Source of the DNA: JANXUR01 sp038229415
GTDB lineage: Bacteria; Acidobacteriota; Terriglobia; Terriglobales; Acidobacteriaceae
NCBI GenBank assembly: GCA_038229415.1
Contig: JBBROM010000002.1
Span: 445,594 to 509,593, forward strand
DNA length: 64,000 bases
Direction: 5' to 3'
Part shown: piece by piece, positions 25,725 through 34,969 of the stretch
Position numbering within the stretch: position 1 is the stretch's first letter
Layout of the letters: every line of letters begins with the position of its first letter
Notes under the pieces: model-generated
The model's input: the letters and a program-made list of their open reading frames with translations, nothing else
What the model was told of the DNA's origin: nothing
Database searches by the model: none
Program-made: the position numbers and the translations under genes

Positions 25725-26177
25725 TTAAGCTGCAAACCACTGATACAGCATGAAATAGATGATGACGCCCGTTACCGAAACGTAAAGCCAGATGGGATAA
25801 GTCCACTTGGCGATTGCGCGGTGCGCGGCATAGCGTGCACTCAGTCCTCGCCGCAGGGTGATGATCACGAGCGGCACCAGCACCACGGCCAGAACCGTAT
25901 GGGTGAACAGCAGTGTGAGGTAAAAGGGCCGGACAAGGCCTTGCCCCTGAAAGTGAAATGATTCCAGATGATCGCGCGCCAGCAGCACATGATAGGTAAG
26001 GTAGAACGCCAGGAAGAGCGAAGAGGTGGCGAAGGCGGCGATCATGGTAATGCGATGCTCATCGCGCTGTTGGCGCGCGATGAAGCGACGGCCCAGCAGC
26101 AGCAAAATCGCGGCGAGACCATTCAGAGTGGCGTTGATCACGGGGAAGATGGCGTAAGGCTGACTTGCAATCGTCAT
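25725..26177 (-). CDS. DUF420 family membrane protein (cytochrome oxidase cluster)
   Basis: The 150-residue protein has four to five membrane helices and conserved His positions (YLTYHVLLA, LLFTHTVLA, HRAIAKWTYPIWLYVSVTGVIIY) typical of DUF420/CtaM-like proteins, which assist cytochrome c or quinol oxidase biogenesis. Its position at the end of a ctaA-ctaB-ABC-ABC cluster matches that role. It follows the ABC permease by 15 bases. Confidence 0.85.
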   Translation of the reverse strand: MTIASQPYAIFPVINATLNGLAAILLLLGRRFIARQQRDEHRITMIAAFATSSLFLAFYLTYHVLLARDHLESFHFQGQGLVRPFYLTLLFTHTVLAVVLVPLVIITLRRGLSARYAAHRAIAKWTYPIWLYVSVTGVIIYFMLYQWFAA

Positions 26178-26192
26178 AAGTATTTTCCTCGC

Positions 26193-27023
26193 CTAGGCCG
26201 CAGGCTTGGTGCTCCGTCGTGCTGCCATCAGAAAGGCCAGGCCGAACATGACCGCCGTGAAAATCCCAAGTATTGCGAACGAATAGCCAATCGGAAACTG
26301 AGACGGCGACGCCGGATACAGCAGACTGTGCAGGGCGTCAGTACCATAAGTCAGGGGATTCAGCTGCATCAGAATGCGGATCCACGGGGACGCGCCGGAT
26401 ACCGGAAACAGCGCGCCGGAGAGCAGCCACATCGGCATCAGGAAAAGATTGATGATGCCATGGAACGCGGCGGTGGAATCCATGGGCCAGGCGATGGCGA
26501 AGCCCAGCGCCGTCAGCGAAAACGCCACCAGAAACACGACCGTCGTGATCAGCAAGAGACTGGCTAATGTGTAGTGAACTCCAACGAACGGACCCAGCGC
26601 CAGACAGATGAGGCCTTGCGCAGCAGCGAGGGTGGTGCCGCCTAATAGCTTGCCCAGCACAATCGCCGACCGCGATACCGGCGCCACCATCACCGAAAGC
26701 AGAAAACCTTCCTTACGATCCTCGATCACGCTCATCATGGCGAAGATGGAAGTGAACAGCACGATCATGGTGAGCATGCCGGGGAACAGGTAGTCGAGAT
26801 AATGCTGGTTGCCAGTCGTTGGGCCAGCCGGGCCGCGGAACGAGCTACCAAAGCCCGAGCCGAGGACAATCCAGAACAGCAGTGGAGAGGCGATGACGCC
26901 CACCATGCGCGCCTTCTGGCGATAGAAGCGAACCAGCTCACGCAGCCACAGGGTGTAGGCAGGCAAAAGAATGCCACCGTCGGCGCGGCTTACCAACGAA
27001 AATGCTGCAGTCCGCGTTGCCAT
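26193..27023 (-). CDS. ABC-2 type transporter permease
   Basis: The 276-residue protein has six membrane helices with a typical ABC-2 permease layout (YLFPGMLTMIVLFTSIFAMMSVIEDRKEGFLLSVMVAPVSRSAIVLGKLLGG). It pairs with the ATPase encoded directly upstream; the ATPase stop and this start share one base (TGATG). Similar pairs accompany heme A and oxidase assembly genes in Acidobacteriota and Bacteroidota. The transported substrate is unknown. Confidence 0.9.
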   Translation of the reverse strand: MATRTAAFSLVSRADGGILLPAYTLWLRELVRFYRQKARMVGVIASPLLFWIVLGSGFGSSFRGPAGPTTGNQHYLDYLFPGMLTMIVLFTSIFAMMSVIEDRKEGFLLSVMVAPVSRSAIVLGKLLGGTTLAAAQGLICLALGPFVGVHYTLASLLLITTVVFLVAFSLTALGFAIAWPMDSTAAFHGIINLFLMPMWLLSGALFPVSGASPWIRILMQLNPLTYGTDALHSLLYPASPSQFPIGYSFAILGIFTAVMFGLAFLMAARRSTKPAA

Positions 27024-28102
27024 CAGTGCGTCCTCTTCTTCTTTGCCGATTTTGCCGCGAGTTCAGCTCCGGCCGCATCCTGCTCAGTCCAAAACCGGTG
27101 TCCGGTGCGATGGATGAACACATCTTCCAGCGTCGGCTTGCTGACCGAAACCGAATCCACTTCGCCGGGGAAGGCTTCGACCACGTCAGTGACGAAACGG
27201 TGACCCTGCTCATGTTCCATACGAATTTTCCCATCGAGGACGTTGGCAATCACGCCGAAGCGGGCGGTGATCTTTTGCGCCAGCGGCTCAGGGGTAGAAG
27301 ACTCGAGCACGATAACGTCGCCACCGATCTCGCTGCGAAGTTCGAGCGGCGTTCCCAGCGCGACGCGGTTCCCTTCACTAAAGATCGCAAGCTGGTCGCA
27401 ACGCTCGGCCTCTTCCATCAAATGGGTTGTCACCAGCACACTCACGCGCTCTTCGTCGCGAAGGATCGCAAGATACTGCCACAGATCGCGGCGTGCGCCC
27501 GGGTCGAGTCCGGTGGTGGGCTCATCCAGCAGCAGCACCGTGGGGTGATGTAGCAGTCCTTTGGCGAGTTCAACCCGGCGCTGCATGCCGCCAGAAAATG
27601 TTTCCACCAGATCCTTCGCACGATCCGCAAGGCCGACGCGCTCCAGCACTTCCTGAATCCGTTTCTTCAGGTTCGCTCCGCTCAGTCCGTAGAGATGCCC
27701 TTGATGCGTCAGATTCTCGAACGCAGTGAGTTTACCGTCCACACTCTGCGCCTGAAACACCACGCCGATGTGGCGACGCACCTCTGGAGCCTGCTTGGCG
27801 GCGTCCATACCAAGAATCATGGTGTGGCCGCTGGAGGGCAGCATCAGCGTGGAAAGAATGCGGAACAGCGTCGTCTTGCCGCTTCCGTTGGGGCCAAGCA
27901 GTCCAAAAATTTCGGCTTCGCGCACCTCGAACGAAACGCCGTTAAGCGCCGTACGGTCGCCGTAGCGATGAACAATATTTTCAACCTGAATCACTGCAGG
28001 AGCTAGATCCGGGGCAACGCTAGTCGAATCCGGCGGAGTAGTTTCGATAGCAGCGGGCGTAGTCACAACTTCCAAGTCGTTCAGCTCCAAACTTGCTCGC
28101 AC
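27023..28102 (-). CDS. ABC transporter ATP-binding protein
   Basis: The 359-residue ATPase has Walker A GPNGSGKTTLF, signature FSGGMQRRVELA, Walker B VLLLDEPTTGLD and the H-loop VTTHLMEEAE. About 38 extra Pro/Thr-rich residues precede the ABC domain. After the ABC core a C-terminal DUF4162-like domain is present (VIVLESSTPEPLAQKI), with a further tail ending in KSAKKKRTH. It drives the ABC-2 permease encoded next and sits 33 bases after ctaB. Homologues resemble drug or nodulation-factor exporters (DrrA/NodI), but the oxidase-cluster context suggests a role in cytochrome biogenesis. Confidence 0.93.
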   Translation of the reverse strand: MRASLELNDLEVVTTPAAIETTPPDSTSVAPDLAPAVIQVENIVHRYGDRTALNGVSFEVREAEIFGLLGPNGSGKTTLFRILSTLMLPSSGHTMILGMDAAKQAPEVRRHIGVVFQAQSVDGKLTAFENLTHQGHLYGLSGANLKKRIQEVLERVGLADRAKDLVETFSGGMQRRVELAKGLLHHPTVLLLDEPTTGLDPGARRDLWQYLAILRDEERVSVLVTTHLMEEAERCDQLAIFSEGNRVALGTPLELRSEIGGDVIVLESSTPEPLAQKITARFGVIANVLDGKIRMEHEQGHRFVTDVVEAFPGEVDSVSVSKPTLEDVFIHRTGHRFWTEQDAAGAELAAKSAKKKRTH

Positions 28103-28135
28103 ATGCTGCGGCGGCGAATCGAAAACGCGCGTAAA

Positions 28136-29077
28136 TTAGGGGCGCGCGGTGTTGATCATCATCAGTGCGAACAACAGCGGCAGGTAAATCACCGTTGCCT
28201 GCAACAGTTGCCGCGCAAGGCGCTTGCTGGTGCCGGACGTCAACTGCTGCCCAGTTCCAGCCAGCCGCCAACTGGCGTAGAGCAGCGCAATACTCAATAA
28301 CGGTGCGCCCACCAGATACACCGAGCCCGACATATTCACGAAGAAGGGAAGAGTGCTGACAGGTATCAGCAGTAGCGAATACGCCAGAATGCGCGCCGAA
28401 GTGCGGCGTCCGGTGGTTTCCACTACCGGCAGCATCTTGATGCCGCCGTCTGCATAATCCTCTCGGTAGAGCCACGCGATGGCGAAAAAGTGCGGGAACT
28501 GCCACACGAATACGATGGCGAATAGCACCAGCGCTTCGAGGTCGAGCTTGCCGCGCGCGGCCGTCCAGCCCAGCACGCCGGGCATGGCTCCAGGAAACGC
28601 GCCAATAAAAGTACAGACCGGCGAAACCTGTTTGAGGGGCGTGTAAAGTGCCAGGTAGATTGCCGCAGTCAACAGCGCCAGTCCGCCAGTGAGCCAGTTG
28701 GTGGCTAAGCCGAGGTACACCGCGCCGCCCAACGTGAGCAGCAGGCCGACAGCCGTGCCATGCCACAAGCTCATGCGTCCCGAAGGCAGCGGACGGTTCG
28801 CGGTGCGGCGCATGCGTGCGTCTACACGGCGTTCCATCACTTCATTCAGCGCAGCCGTGCCGCCAGAGACCAGGCCCACGCCGACCAGCGCCGCAAGCAT
28901 TTGCCAGGACAGGGCAGAGAAGCCGCCCTTGTGCGCGCCGAGGAAAAATCCGCAAGCGCTGGTGACGACGACAAGCGTGGTGACGCGCGCCTTGATCAGT
29001 TCAGAGTAGTCGCGCAGCATTTGCCGCGCACTGCCAGGCTGTGTGCCCGGTACCGGCAAACTCGTGGCTAGACTCAT
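28136..29077 (-). CDS. ctaB: Protoheme IX farnesyltransferase
   Basis: The 313-residue UbiA-family membrane enzyme attaches farnesyl to heme b, giving heme O for terminal oxidases. The prenyl-diphosphate site NEVMERRVDARMRRTANRPLPSG (read in parts around residue 78-100) is intact, and nine hydrophobic helices are visible. Its ATG overlaps the stop of ctaA (ATGA), so the two consecutive heme A enzymes are translationally coupled. Confidence 0.95.
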   Translation of the reverse strand: MSLATSLPVPGTQPGSARQMLRDYSELIKARVTTLVVVTSACGFFLGAHKGGFSALSWQMLAALVGVGLVSGGTAALNEVMERRVDARMRRTANRPLPSGRMSLWHGTAVGLLLTLGGAVYLGLATNWLTGGLALLTAAIYLALYTPLKQVSPVCTFIGAFPGAMPGVLGWTAARGKLDLEALVLFAIVFVWQFPHFFAIAWLYREDYADGGIKMLPVVETTGRRTSARILAYSLLLIPVSTLPFFVNMSGSVYLVGAPLLSIALLYASWRLAGTGQQLTSGTSKRLARQLLQATVIYLPLLFALMMINTARP

Positions 29078-30048
29078 GCCGCCACCGCCGGACTGCTGGA
29101 ACGTGCTTCACGCGCGTCTGGTACCGCCAGATGCCGCCACGCTTGAATAGCCAGTACCGCGGTAGCAGCCAGTAGCAACGCGCCACCCGCCGTGTGTGCC
29201 ACCGTGGAAGAAATCATGTCCAGCGTGGGCTGCGGCGCGTCTTTCCCAAGAATCACTTTGGTGATCAGCGCGAGGAATCCGAGGGCAACCTGCACAAATT
29301 CGAGCGCGAGAATCAGAATCGCGGGCCGGCGAATCGCTTCAATCCGAGAATAACGCACGAGTGCGACGACGGCGGTCCACGTCAGCACCAGAACGACAAG
29401 CATGGCGTTGAGCACGTGCGGCTGCCAATCCATCCCCTTGTGGCGAAACATGCCGCCGAGAAAAAGCTGCAAGTAGAGCACAGCGAGCGAAAGCAGAGTG
29501 AACGTCCGCAGCGATAGCGAATATTCCTGCGTGGGCTGCGGCGCTTGCGAAACCCACTGTTCTCCGGTGAAGACGGCGATTGCAACCGCAATGCAGAAAA
29601 ATGTCTGACCCACAATCGCGTGAGCTGTAGAAACTAGCGGTGGCAGAAACTTGAGTACGGTGATGCCCCCCAAAATGCCTTGCACGATGATGGTGGCCAG
29701 CGCTGCCCACGCCAGCTTCTTGAGCCAGGGTCGGCGGTCGGCCCGCATCGTCCACAATGCAATGGTGATGGTAAGCACGCCGAGGAACTCCGCGATCATG
29801 CGATGAGTGTGCTCGTACTTCACGCCGCCCACCAGTGCTGGCAGCCGCCACATCGAGCCGAAGGAGGTCGGCCAGTCTGGCACCGAAAGCCCAGCTTCAT
29901 TACTGGTGACGAGCGCGCCCGCTACGATCAGCAAAAACGTTGCCAATGCAGTAAAAACAGCGAACCGGTGATGCGCGCGATTGTAAGGCGTGGTGACTGC
30001 GTTCAGGGCCGGCTCCTTGCAACTGCTGGGCAAGTTCGAAGAGTCCAT
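29074..30048 (-). CDS. ctaA: Heme A synthase (COX15/CtaA)
   Basis: The 324-residue membrane protein oxidises heme O to heme A. It has eight helices and the expected heme-ligand histidines: YEHTHRMIAEF, VSTAHAIVGQTF, FRHKGMDW..HVLNAM and SSTVAHTAGGALLL. The sequence VTSNEAGLSVPDWPTSFG is a family hallmark after the first helix. ATG 30048 (MDSSNLPSS) is preferred to an upstream in-frame ATG at 30102. It leads the minus-strand cluster ctaA-ctaB-ABC-ABC-DUF420. Confidence 0.94.
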   Translation of the reverse strand: MDSSNLPSSCKEPALNAVTTPYNRAHHRFAVFTALATFLLIVAGALVTSNEAGLSVPDWPTSFGSMWRLPALVGGVKYEHTHRMIAEFLGVLTITIALWTMRADRRPWLKKLAWAALATIIVQGILGGITVLKFLPPLVSTAHAIVGQTFFCIAVAIAVFTGEQWVSQAPQPTQEYSLSLRTFTLLSLAVLYLQLFLGGMFRHKGMDWQPHVLNAMLVVLVLTWTAVVALVRYSRIEAIRRPAILILALEFVQVALGFLALITKVILGKDAPQPTLDMISSTVAHTAGGALLLAATAVLAIQAWRHLAVPDAREARSSSPAVAA

Positions 30049-30250
30049 GGGCCACGGCGAACCGGGGCCGCGAATCCGGAAGAGTGGGCGATCTGGAACC
30101 ACTCCCTACATGTGAGCGAACTAGTGATTCTAGCAGAATCGGGCGGCACAGTTTTCGCTAAAACCGGGTCAGCTTCCGGTGATTTGAGCGCCCGGCCCAG
30201 TTTGGTACTGGGATTTTACTGGGCTGAGTTGGCTCTTTATCTCGCAGCGC

Positions 30251-30985
30251 TCACTGCGCCTTAAACGTAAAGTCGCCGGTCTTCGCTTCCTTGCCAGTGA
30301 TCGTCACCTGCATCGTCTGCTCGCCCAGCTTTTCGTGCACGGCGGCAATGGTATAAGTCCCCGGGGGCAGGCCCTTCAGTGAGAACTTGCCGTCCTTGCC
30401 CGTCACCGCGTAAAACGGGCTGTTCGTCACGTTCATAAACATCTTCATCCACGGGTGCTGATTGCACACGACCGGAAACATGACGTCAACATTGCCAAAC
30501 GTCTTAACGATGGGGTCGCCCTTGGGCTGCTGCGACTCGTTCCAGTCCTGATTATTGCGCGGGCGAGGATGCACGTTGTGCATGGCCGCGTCGCTGTTGT
30601 TGAACCGCACCGGCTGGCCCGCCATCGCCGCAGCCACATGTGGCAGGTAGCGACATCCGTTCTGGTCAATCACCACCGGGGATTTCGGAGCAGGGAAGGT
30701 CTTGCCGTTGAACCCGTCCTTCACATAAACGAACACGTTTTCCAGCGCGCCGTTTTCGCTGGCGATGCTTTCGGAAAAGTTCTGGCCCTTGCAGGCGGGG
30801 TCGCCGCTCATGTCAATCTTGCGCGGAGCAGGTACCTTGCCATCGAACTTGACGACGCCGCTAATGCTGGGGCCTGAGGCCACGCCTTGCACAGCCTTCT
30901 TAGCCTGCGCTCCAGCGACGATGGTGACGGTGAGAACGTCCAGAACCAGCAGTGTGATGCAGAGAATACGAACCAATTGCTTCAT
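30251..30985 (-). CDS. Secreted cupredoxin-like/carboxypeptidase-regulatory-like protein
   Basis: The 244-residue product has a signal peptide (residues 1-26). A cupredoxin-like domain follows, with ligands typical of type 1 copper sites: NSDAAMHNVHPRP supplies His and PVVCNQHPWMKMFM supplies Cys, His and Met. The C-terminal 60 residues form a carboxypeptidase-regulatory-like beta domain (GKDGKFSLKGLPPGTYTIAAVHEKLGEQ). A periplasmic copper or electron-transfer role is inferred. It lies upstream of ctaA on the same strand, consistent with oxidase biogenesis or electron supply. Confidence 0.82.
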   Translation of the reverse strand: MKQLVRILCITLLVLDVLTVTIVAGAQAKKAVQGVASGPSISGVVKFDGKVPAPRKIDMSGDPACKGQNFSESIASENGALENVFVYVKDGFNGKTFPAPKSPVVIDQNGCRYLPHVAAAMAGQPVRFNNSDAAMHNVHPRPRNNQDWNESQQPKGDPIVKTFGNVDVMFPVVCNQHPWMKMFMNVTNSPFYAVTGKDGKFSLKGLPPGTYTIAAVHEKLGEQTMQVTITGKEAKTGDFTFKAQ

Positions 30986-31194
30986 GGTAGTAGAGCCTTT
31001 CTATGAGTGCAGTAGCAGGCCCGCTCCGGGGGAATCTATGAGTGCAAGTTGTTGCATTCCGGACGCAAAGGCTAACACTCTATTTTACTGCGGTGGCCAA
31101 ACGTTTGTCGCGCGGCAAGAGGGGTGGGTGCCGATTATTCGCTTTTGTTCACTGCGGCGCGCTTGGACAGCAGATCGATGTGTTTAGCTCTGTC

Positions 31195-31896
31195 TCAGGT
31201 CTGGCTTACCTCGCCGGTCCACTCCCGATGATAGCTGTATTGGCTCGACCCGTCTTCATTCTCGCCAACAGACTCGCTTTGCTCCTCCCAAACATAATGG
31301 AACGTGGTCGTTCGCCTCGATATGCCATAAATGTCGTTGTAGGAAATCTCCCCCTGAAGAGTGAAGACATAATCGCTGCCCACGGTTAAGGCTTTAACCT
31401 CAATGGACATTGGAACCTCAAACCGAATTCGCGTCACCTTGTTCTCGGGGCGGATGCTGCTTGGGACACTTGCATACTCAAAGGACGGATGACCTCTGCT
31501 TTCGGCAGAGTAGAAAGCGCATCCCCGAACCCTAACGTCATAGGCGTCCGTTAGGCCAAAATGCAAAACGTTCAGCCAAATATGATGCCCCCCAAGCAAG
31601 TCTCCATCGATAGTGTCTCTCTCTATGACTGGGTCGCCCGACGGCCTTTCCATGGTTAGCCGTGCTCGTTCCTTGGCAATCATTGCTTCCAATGTATCGC
31701 TCGCTATTTTGGCCTGTTTCTCAACGGCACCAAGCGTCTTGACCGCAGCGCGAACACCCAATGTAGTAATGACAACGATCACAATGGATAAGAGCAGGGT
31801 CACGTAGTCAGTCCATCCCGGTTCTATCCCGACGGTGACTTTTCTAAGGGGCCACTCCAGGACGTAAGTTAGGATTGTGAATGCTGTTATTTGCAT
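31195..31896 (-). CDS. Hypothetical membrane-anchored protein with coiled coil
   Basis: The 233-residue protein has an N-terminal hydrophobic region (residues 5-17 and 28-52), a helical stretch with coiled-coil character (VKTLGAVEKQAKIASDTLEAMIAKERARL) and a beta-rich C-terminal domain. No family was recognised. Proteins with this layout are often accessory, strain-specific genes. A fragment of the dispersed repeat lies just upstream (31937-31968). Confidence 0.6.
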   Translation of the reverse strand: MQITAFTILTYVLEWPLRKVTVGIEPGWTDYVTLLLSIVIVVITTLGVRAAVKTLGAVEKQAKIASDTLEAMIAKERARLTMERPSGDPVIERDTIDGDLLGGHHIWLNVLHFGLTDAYDVRVRGCAFYSAESRGHPSFEYASVPSSIRPENKVTRIRFEVPMSIEVKALTVGSDYVFTLQGEISYNDIYGISRRTTTFHYVWEEQSESVGENEDGSSQYSYHREWTGEVSQT

Positions 31897-31936
31897 AATG
31901 TCGAAAGTGAGTGATGGAAAACGATTCTGAACTTGC

Positions 31937-31968
31937 TCAAGATTCTCCGGCTGCGCTCAGGATGACAC
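31937..31968 (-). repeat. Dispersed repeat, truncated copy F
   Basis: Read on the minus strand it begins TGTCATCCTGAGCGCAGCCG, matching the left end of the repeat at 22999 and 46216, but the right end (CAGTCGAAGGACC) is absent. Confidence 0.55.
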
Positions 31969-31991
31969 ACCAGCAAATTGACACGACGCCC

Positions 31992-32993
31992 CTACCCCAG
32001 CGCCGCAATAATCGCATCACTAAACTGCGTCGTACTGGCCGTCCCGCCCACATCCTTCGTCAACGACGTTTTCTCGCTGTACACCTTCTCAATCGCTTTC
32101 TGGATCCTTGCAGCCGCCGCGTGTTCGTTCAGGTATTCCAGCATAAGCAGCGAGGACCGCAGCAGCGCCGTCGGATTCGCAATACCCTTTCCTGCGATGT
32201 CCGGGGCCGAGCCGTGGACGGCTTCGAAGATCGCCACGCTCTCGCCGTAGTTCGCTCCGGGGACGAGTCCCAACCCGCCTTCAAAGCCTGAACACAGGTC
32301 GCTGAGAATGTCGCCGTACAAATTTTCCATCAGCAGCACGTCGTACTGATACGGATTCGTCACCAACTGCATGCAGGTGTTGTCCACAATATGCTCGGCG
32401 TAAATAATCTCGGGATATTCCTTCGCCACCTTGCGCGCGCAGTCCAGAAACAGGCCATCCGACAGCTTCATGATGTTGGCCTTGTGTACGCTGTGAATCT
32501 TTTTTCGGCCGTGCTTGCGGGCATATTCAAAGGCAAAACGCGAGATGCGCGTCGAAGCTTTTTCAGTGATGACCTTGATGCTCTCCACCACACCAGGGAT
32601 CACTTCATGCTCGATGCCCGAGTACAGTCCCTCCGTGTTCTCGCGCATCACGATCAGATTTACATCGGGATAGTGCGTCGGAACATTGGGCAGCGGACGG
32701 ATCGGCCGGAAGTTCGCGTACAGTTCAAACTTCTTGCGCAGCGCCACGTTGATGCTTGAAAACCCCGTGCCAATCGGCGTGCTCACCGGCCCCTTCAGGC
32801 CGATCTTATTGCGCTCGATGGAATCCAGTAGCGCGCGCGGAATCGTCTCGCCATATTTGGCGAACGCCGTGGCGCCGGCTTCGTAAGGCTCCCAATCGAA
32901 CTTGAGGCCAGCCGCCTCTAAAATGCGCAGCACGGCAGCAGTCACTTCCGGCCCGATGCCATCCCCGGGGATCAGCGTAATGCGATAACTCAT
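31992..32993 (-). CDS. Isocitrate dehydrogenase, NAD-type (isopropylmalate dehydrogenase superfamily)
   Basis: The 333-residue enzyme has the beta-decarboxylating dehydrogenase fold: LIPGDGIGPEV at the N-terminus, VMRENTEGLYSG, KANIMKLSDGLF and the metal-binding aspartates in the block ENLYGDILSDLCSGFEGGLGL. The sequence GLKGPVSTPIG and the short length point to the NAD-dependent IDH3/homoisocitrate-like group rather than LeuB or the 415-residue NADP enzyme. It would feed the citric acid cycle. The exact substrate is inferred from motif resemblance. Confidence 0.88.
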   Translation of the reverse strand: MSYRITLIPGDGIGPEVTAAVLRILEAAGLKFDWEPYEAGATAFAKYGETIPRALLDSIERNKIGLKGPVSTPIGTGFSSINVALRKKFELYANFRPIRPLPNVPTHYPDVNLIVMRENTEGLYSGIEHEVIPGVVESIKVITEKASTRISRFAFEYARKHGRKKIHSVHKANIMKLSDGLFLDCARKVAKEYPEIIYAEHIVDNTCMQLVTNPYQYDVLLMENLYGDILSDLCSGFEGGLGLVPGANYGESVAIFEAVHGSAPDIAGKGIANPTALLRSSLLMLEYLNEHAAAARIQKAIEKVYSEKTSLTKDVGGTASTTQFSDAIIAALG

Positions 32994-33033
32994 GGGAAAA
33001 CTCTCCGCTTACTCGAAAAATCCTGTCGAAAAT

Positions 33034-33552
33034 CTAGTGGACGTTCTTGCCTTTGGGCGAGATGCTGACCGCTTCCTTGCCTGCGTCCCTACCCGATTCT
33101 TTGGACTTCAGCAAATCATTCAGCTCATTCATGAACTCGCTGACGTCCTTGAAGTCGAGATAGACCGAGGCGAACCGCACATACGCCACCTTGTCCAGCT
33201 TGCGCAGGCGGTGCATGATCAACTCACCGATTTCGCTGGTAGTGCGTTCGCGCTCGGCTGAATCAATCACAAAGGCTTCGGCATCGTTCACAATCTGTTC
33301 CAGCTTGGAGCTGGGTACGGGGCGCTTTTCGCAGGCGTGTAGCAGGCCGTTCAGCACCTTGTGCCGCTCAAACTTCTCGCGGCGGCCGTCCTTTTTCACC
33401 ACCATGTAGGGAATTTCATCAATCCGCTCGTAGGTGGTAAAGCGCTTGCCGCACTCCAGACACTCGCGGCGACGCCGGATCGCGTCCGCTTCCTTGCTCT
33501 CGCGGGAGTCTACGACCTTGTCATTCTGGGCGGTACAGAAAGGGCATTTCAT
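33034..33552 (-). CDS. nrdR: Transcriptional repressor NrdR
   Basis: The 172-residue ATP-cone repressor controls ribonucleotide reductase genes. It has the N-terminal zinc ribbon (MKCPFC ... CLECGKRFTTYER) and the ATP cone (VVKKDGRREKFERHKVLNGLLHACEKRPV). About 20 residues extend beyond the usual 150 at the C-terminus (KSKESGRDAGKEAVSISPKG). No nrd gene is in the window. It lies 40 bases upstream of the isocitrate dehydrogenase gene on the same strand. Confidence 0.96.
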   Translation of the reverse strand: MKCPFCTAQNDKVVDSRESKEADAIRRRRECLECGKRFTTYERIDEIPYMVVKKDGRREKFERHKVLNGLLHACEKRPVPSSKLEQIVNDAEAFVIDSAERERTTSEIGELIMHRLRKLDKVAYVRFASVYLDFKDVSEFMNELNDLLKSKESGRDAGKEAVSISPKGKNVH

Positions 33553-33702
33553 GAGGATTTAACGGCTCAGGGAGGCTCAACTACGCGAAAACACTCGCCC
33601 ATCCACCTCGGTAATTGTAGCAGGACGCGGTGGCGCGAAACTGGAGCGAGAAAGATGCATGTTGCGCGGCTTCAACGAGTTAAGCCGACTTAAGCCGGAA
33701 AT

Positions 33703-34758
33703 CTAAGCCGCCGGTTTGGCGTCCGTCTGGTGCGTCTCTTCCGAAAGTTTCCGCAGCGATAGATGTTCGAGACGCGCCAGCACTAACCCAAAGGGAATCA
33801 CAGCCATGAACGTCACTAGCCACAGTAGAATGCCGCAACTGGTGGCCGTCTCCGGCTGTACATGGAAGATATTGTTGAGAGCGCTGATGGTGGCGAGTTG
33901 CGATCCGCCGCCTACGCCAGGCAATTGCAGAATTGATCCCACCATGCTGGATCCCATCAGCAGCAGCACGCGCGGTACGTTGATGAACGACATCGCTTCG
34001 CCGTAGGAGAGTGCCACTTCCTTGTAGGCCAACGCGATCACCCACCACATCAGCACTGAGGTGACCGCCGAACCGAGAAACGACACCGGCCCGTGGATGG
34101 TGTGCAGTCCGGTGCCGAAGTCACGAACTTTCACGCTAAGCTTCTGCCCAAAGTCGCCCGGAAAAATTTTCGCCACCCATTGCGCCACCCGTTCGCCTTG
34201 CGTGCTCACGAGAAACGCTCCCAGCGCCAGTGCAGCGACAAAAACTACCAGCAGCAGTCCGCCGCGGTGCAGGGAGGTGGACATGGCGGCGCTCTTTTCG
34301 CCGCCAAACTCGGCAATATCAAGGCTCGGGGAAAAGAAGATCGCCCACAGCATCAACGCAGCGAAGGCCCCGAGATCGAAAATGCGCTCCACCGTCCACA
34401 CCGCAATCTGCGAAGCAAAAGTTTGTCCGGTGCGGCGCGCGATCAAATAAGGACGCACGAACTCGCCTGGCCTTCCCAGTAGGGCCAACCCAGTGAAGCC
34501 AATAATCGTCGGCGCATAAATGGCCCAGATGCTGGCTTTGACCTTGGGGCCAAGCAGAATCCGCCAGCGAATCGCCCGTAGCAAATAGGCCACATAGATG
34601 AGGGCCACGCCGAGCAGCACACGGTACAGTAGAACCTGGTCGGTCTGCCGCCAGAACTCGGCCCAGTCAAAGGTGCGCCATTCCTTGGCCTGTACGTAAA
34701 TCAGAGCCGCCAAGGCCAGTATCACCACTACAGAAATCAGAATCCGCTTGCGACTCAT
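33703..34758 (-). CDS. Lysylphosphatidylglycerol synthase transmembrane-region (YbhN-like) protein
   Basis: The 351-residue polytopic protein has about eight membrane helices and the PF03706-type pattern YLLRAIRWRILLGP ... IIGFTGLALLGRPGEFVRPYLIARRTG ... VERIFDLGA ... PGVGGGSQLATISALNNIF. It corresponds to the flippase half of MprF; no aminoacyl-transferase domain is attached. A role in lipid transport across the inner membrane is the usual inference. Confidence 0.88.
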   Translation of the reverse strand: MSRKRILISVVVILALAALIYVQAKEWRTFDWAEFWRQTDQVLLYRVLLGVALIYVAYLLRAIRWRILLGPKVKASIWAIYAPTIIGFTGLALLGRPGEFVRPYLIARRTGQTFASQIAVWTVERIFDLGAFAALMLWAIFFSPSLDIAEFGGEKSAAMSTSLHRGGLLLVVFVAALALGAFLVSTQGERVAQWVAKIFPGDFGQKLSVKVRDFGTGLHTIHGPVSFLGSAVTSVLMWWVIALAYKEVALSYGEAMSFINVPRVLLLMGSSMVGSILQLPGVGGGSQLATISALNNIFHVQPETATSCGILLWLVTFMAVIPFGLVLARLEHLSLRKLSEETHQTDAKPAA

Positions 34759-34969
34759 TTAGCTCCATGCGTCCGCGCGGCAGCACCAAGAACGGTGGCG
34801 ACTGGTTGCGGGCACGCCTAGCCAAAGTAAATGAGCCGACCCCGATGGTCAAACGGCGTGAGCTGCGAAAGCGCATCTTTGGACGCAACTTCGCACACAA
34901 CCCGAAGCCCGCCCTTTACAATCAAATGAATACAATCAACCTTAGAAGATCGTCTTTTGGAGGCAGTGG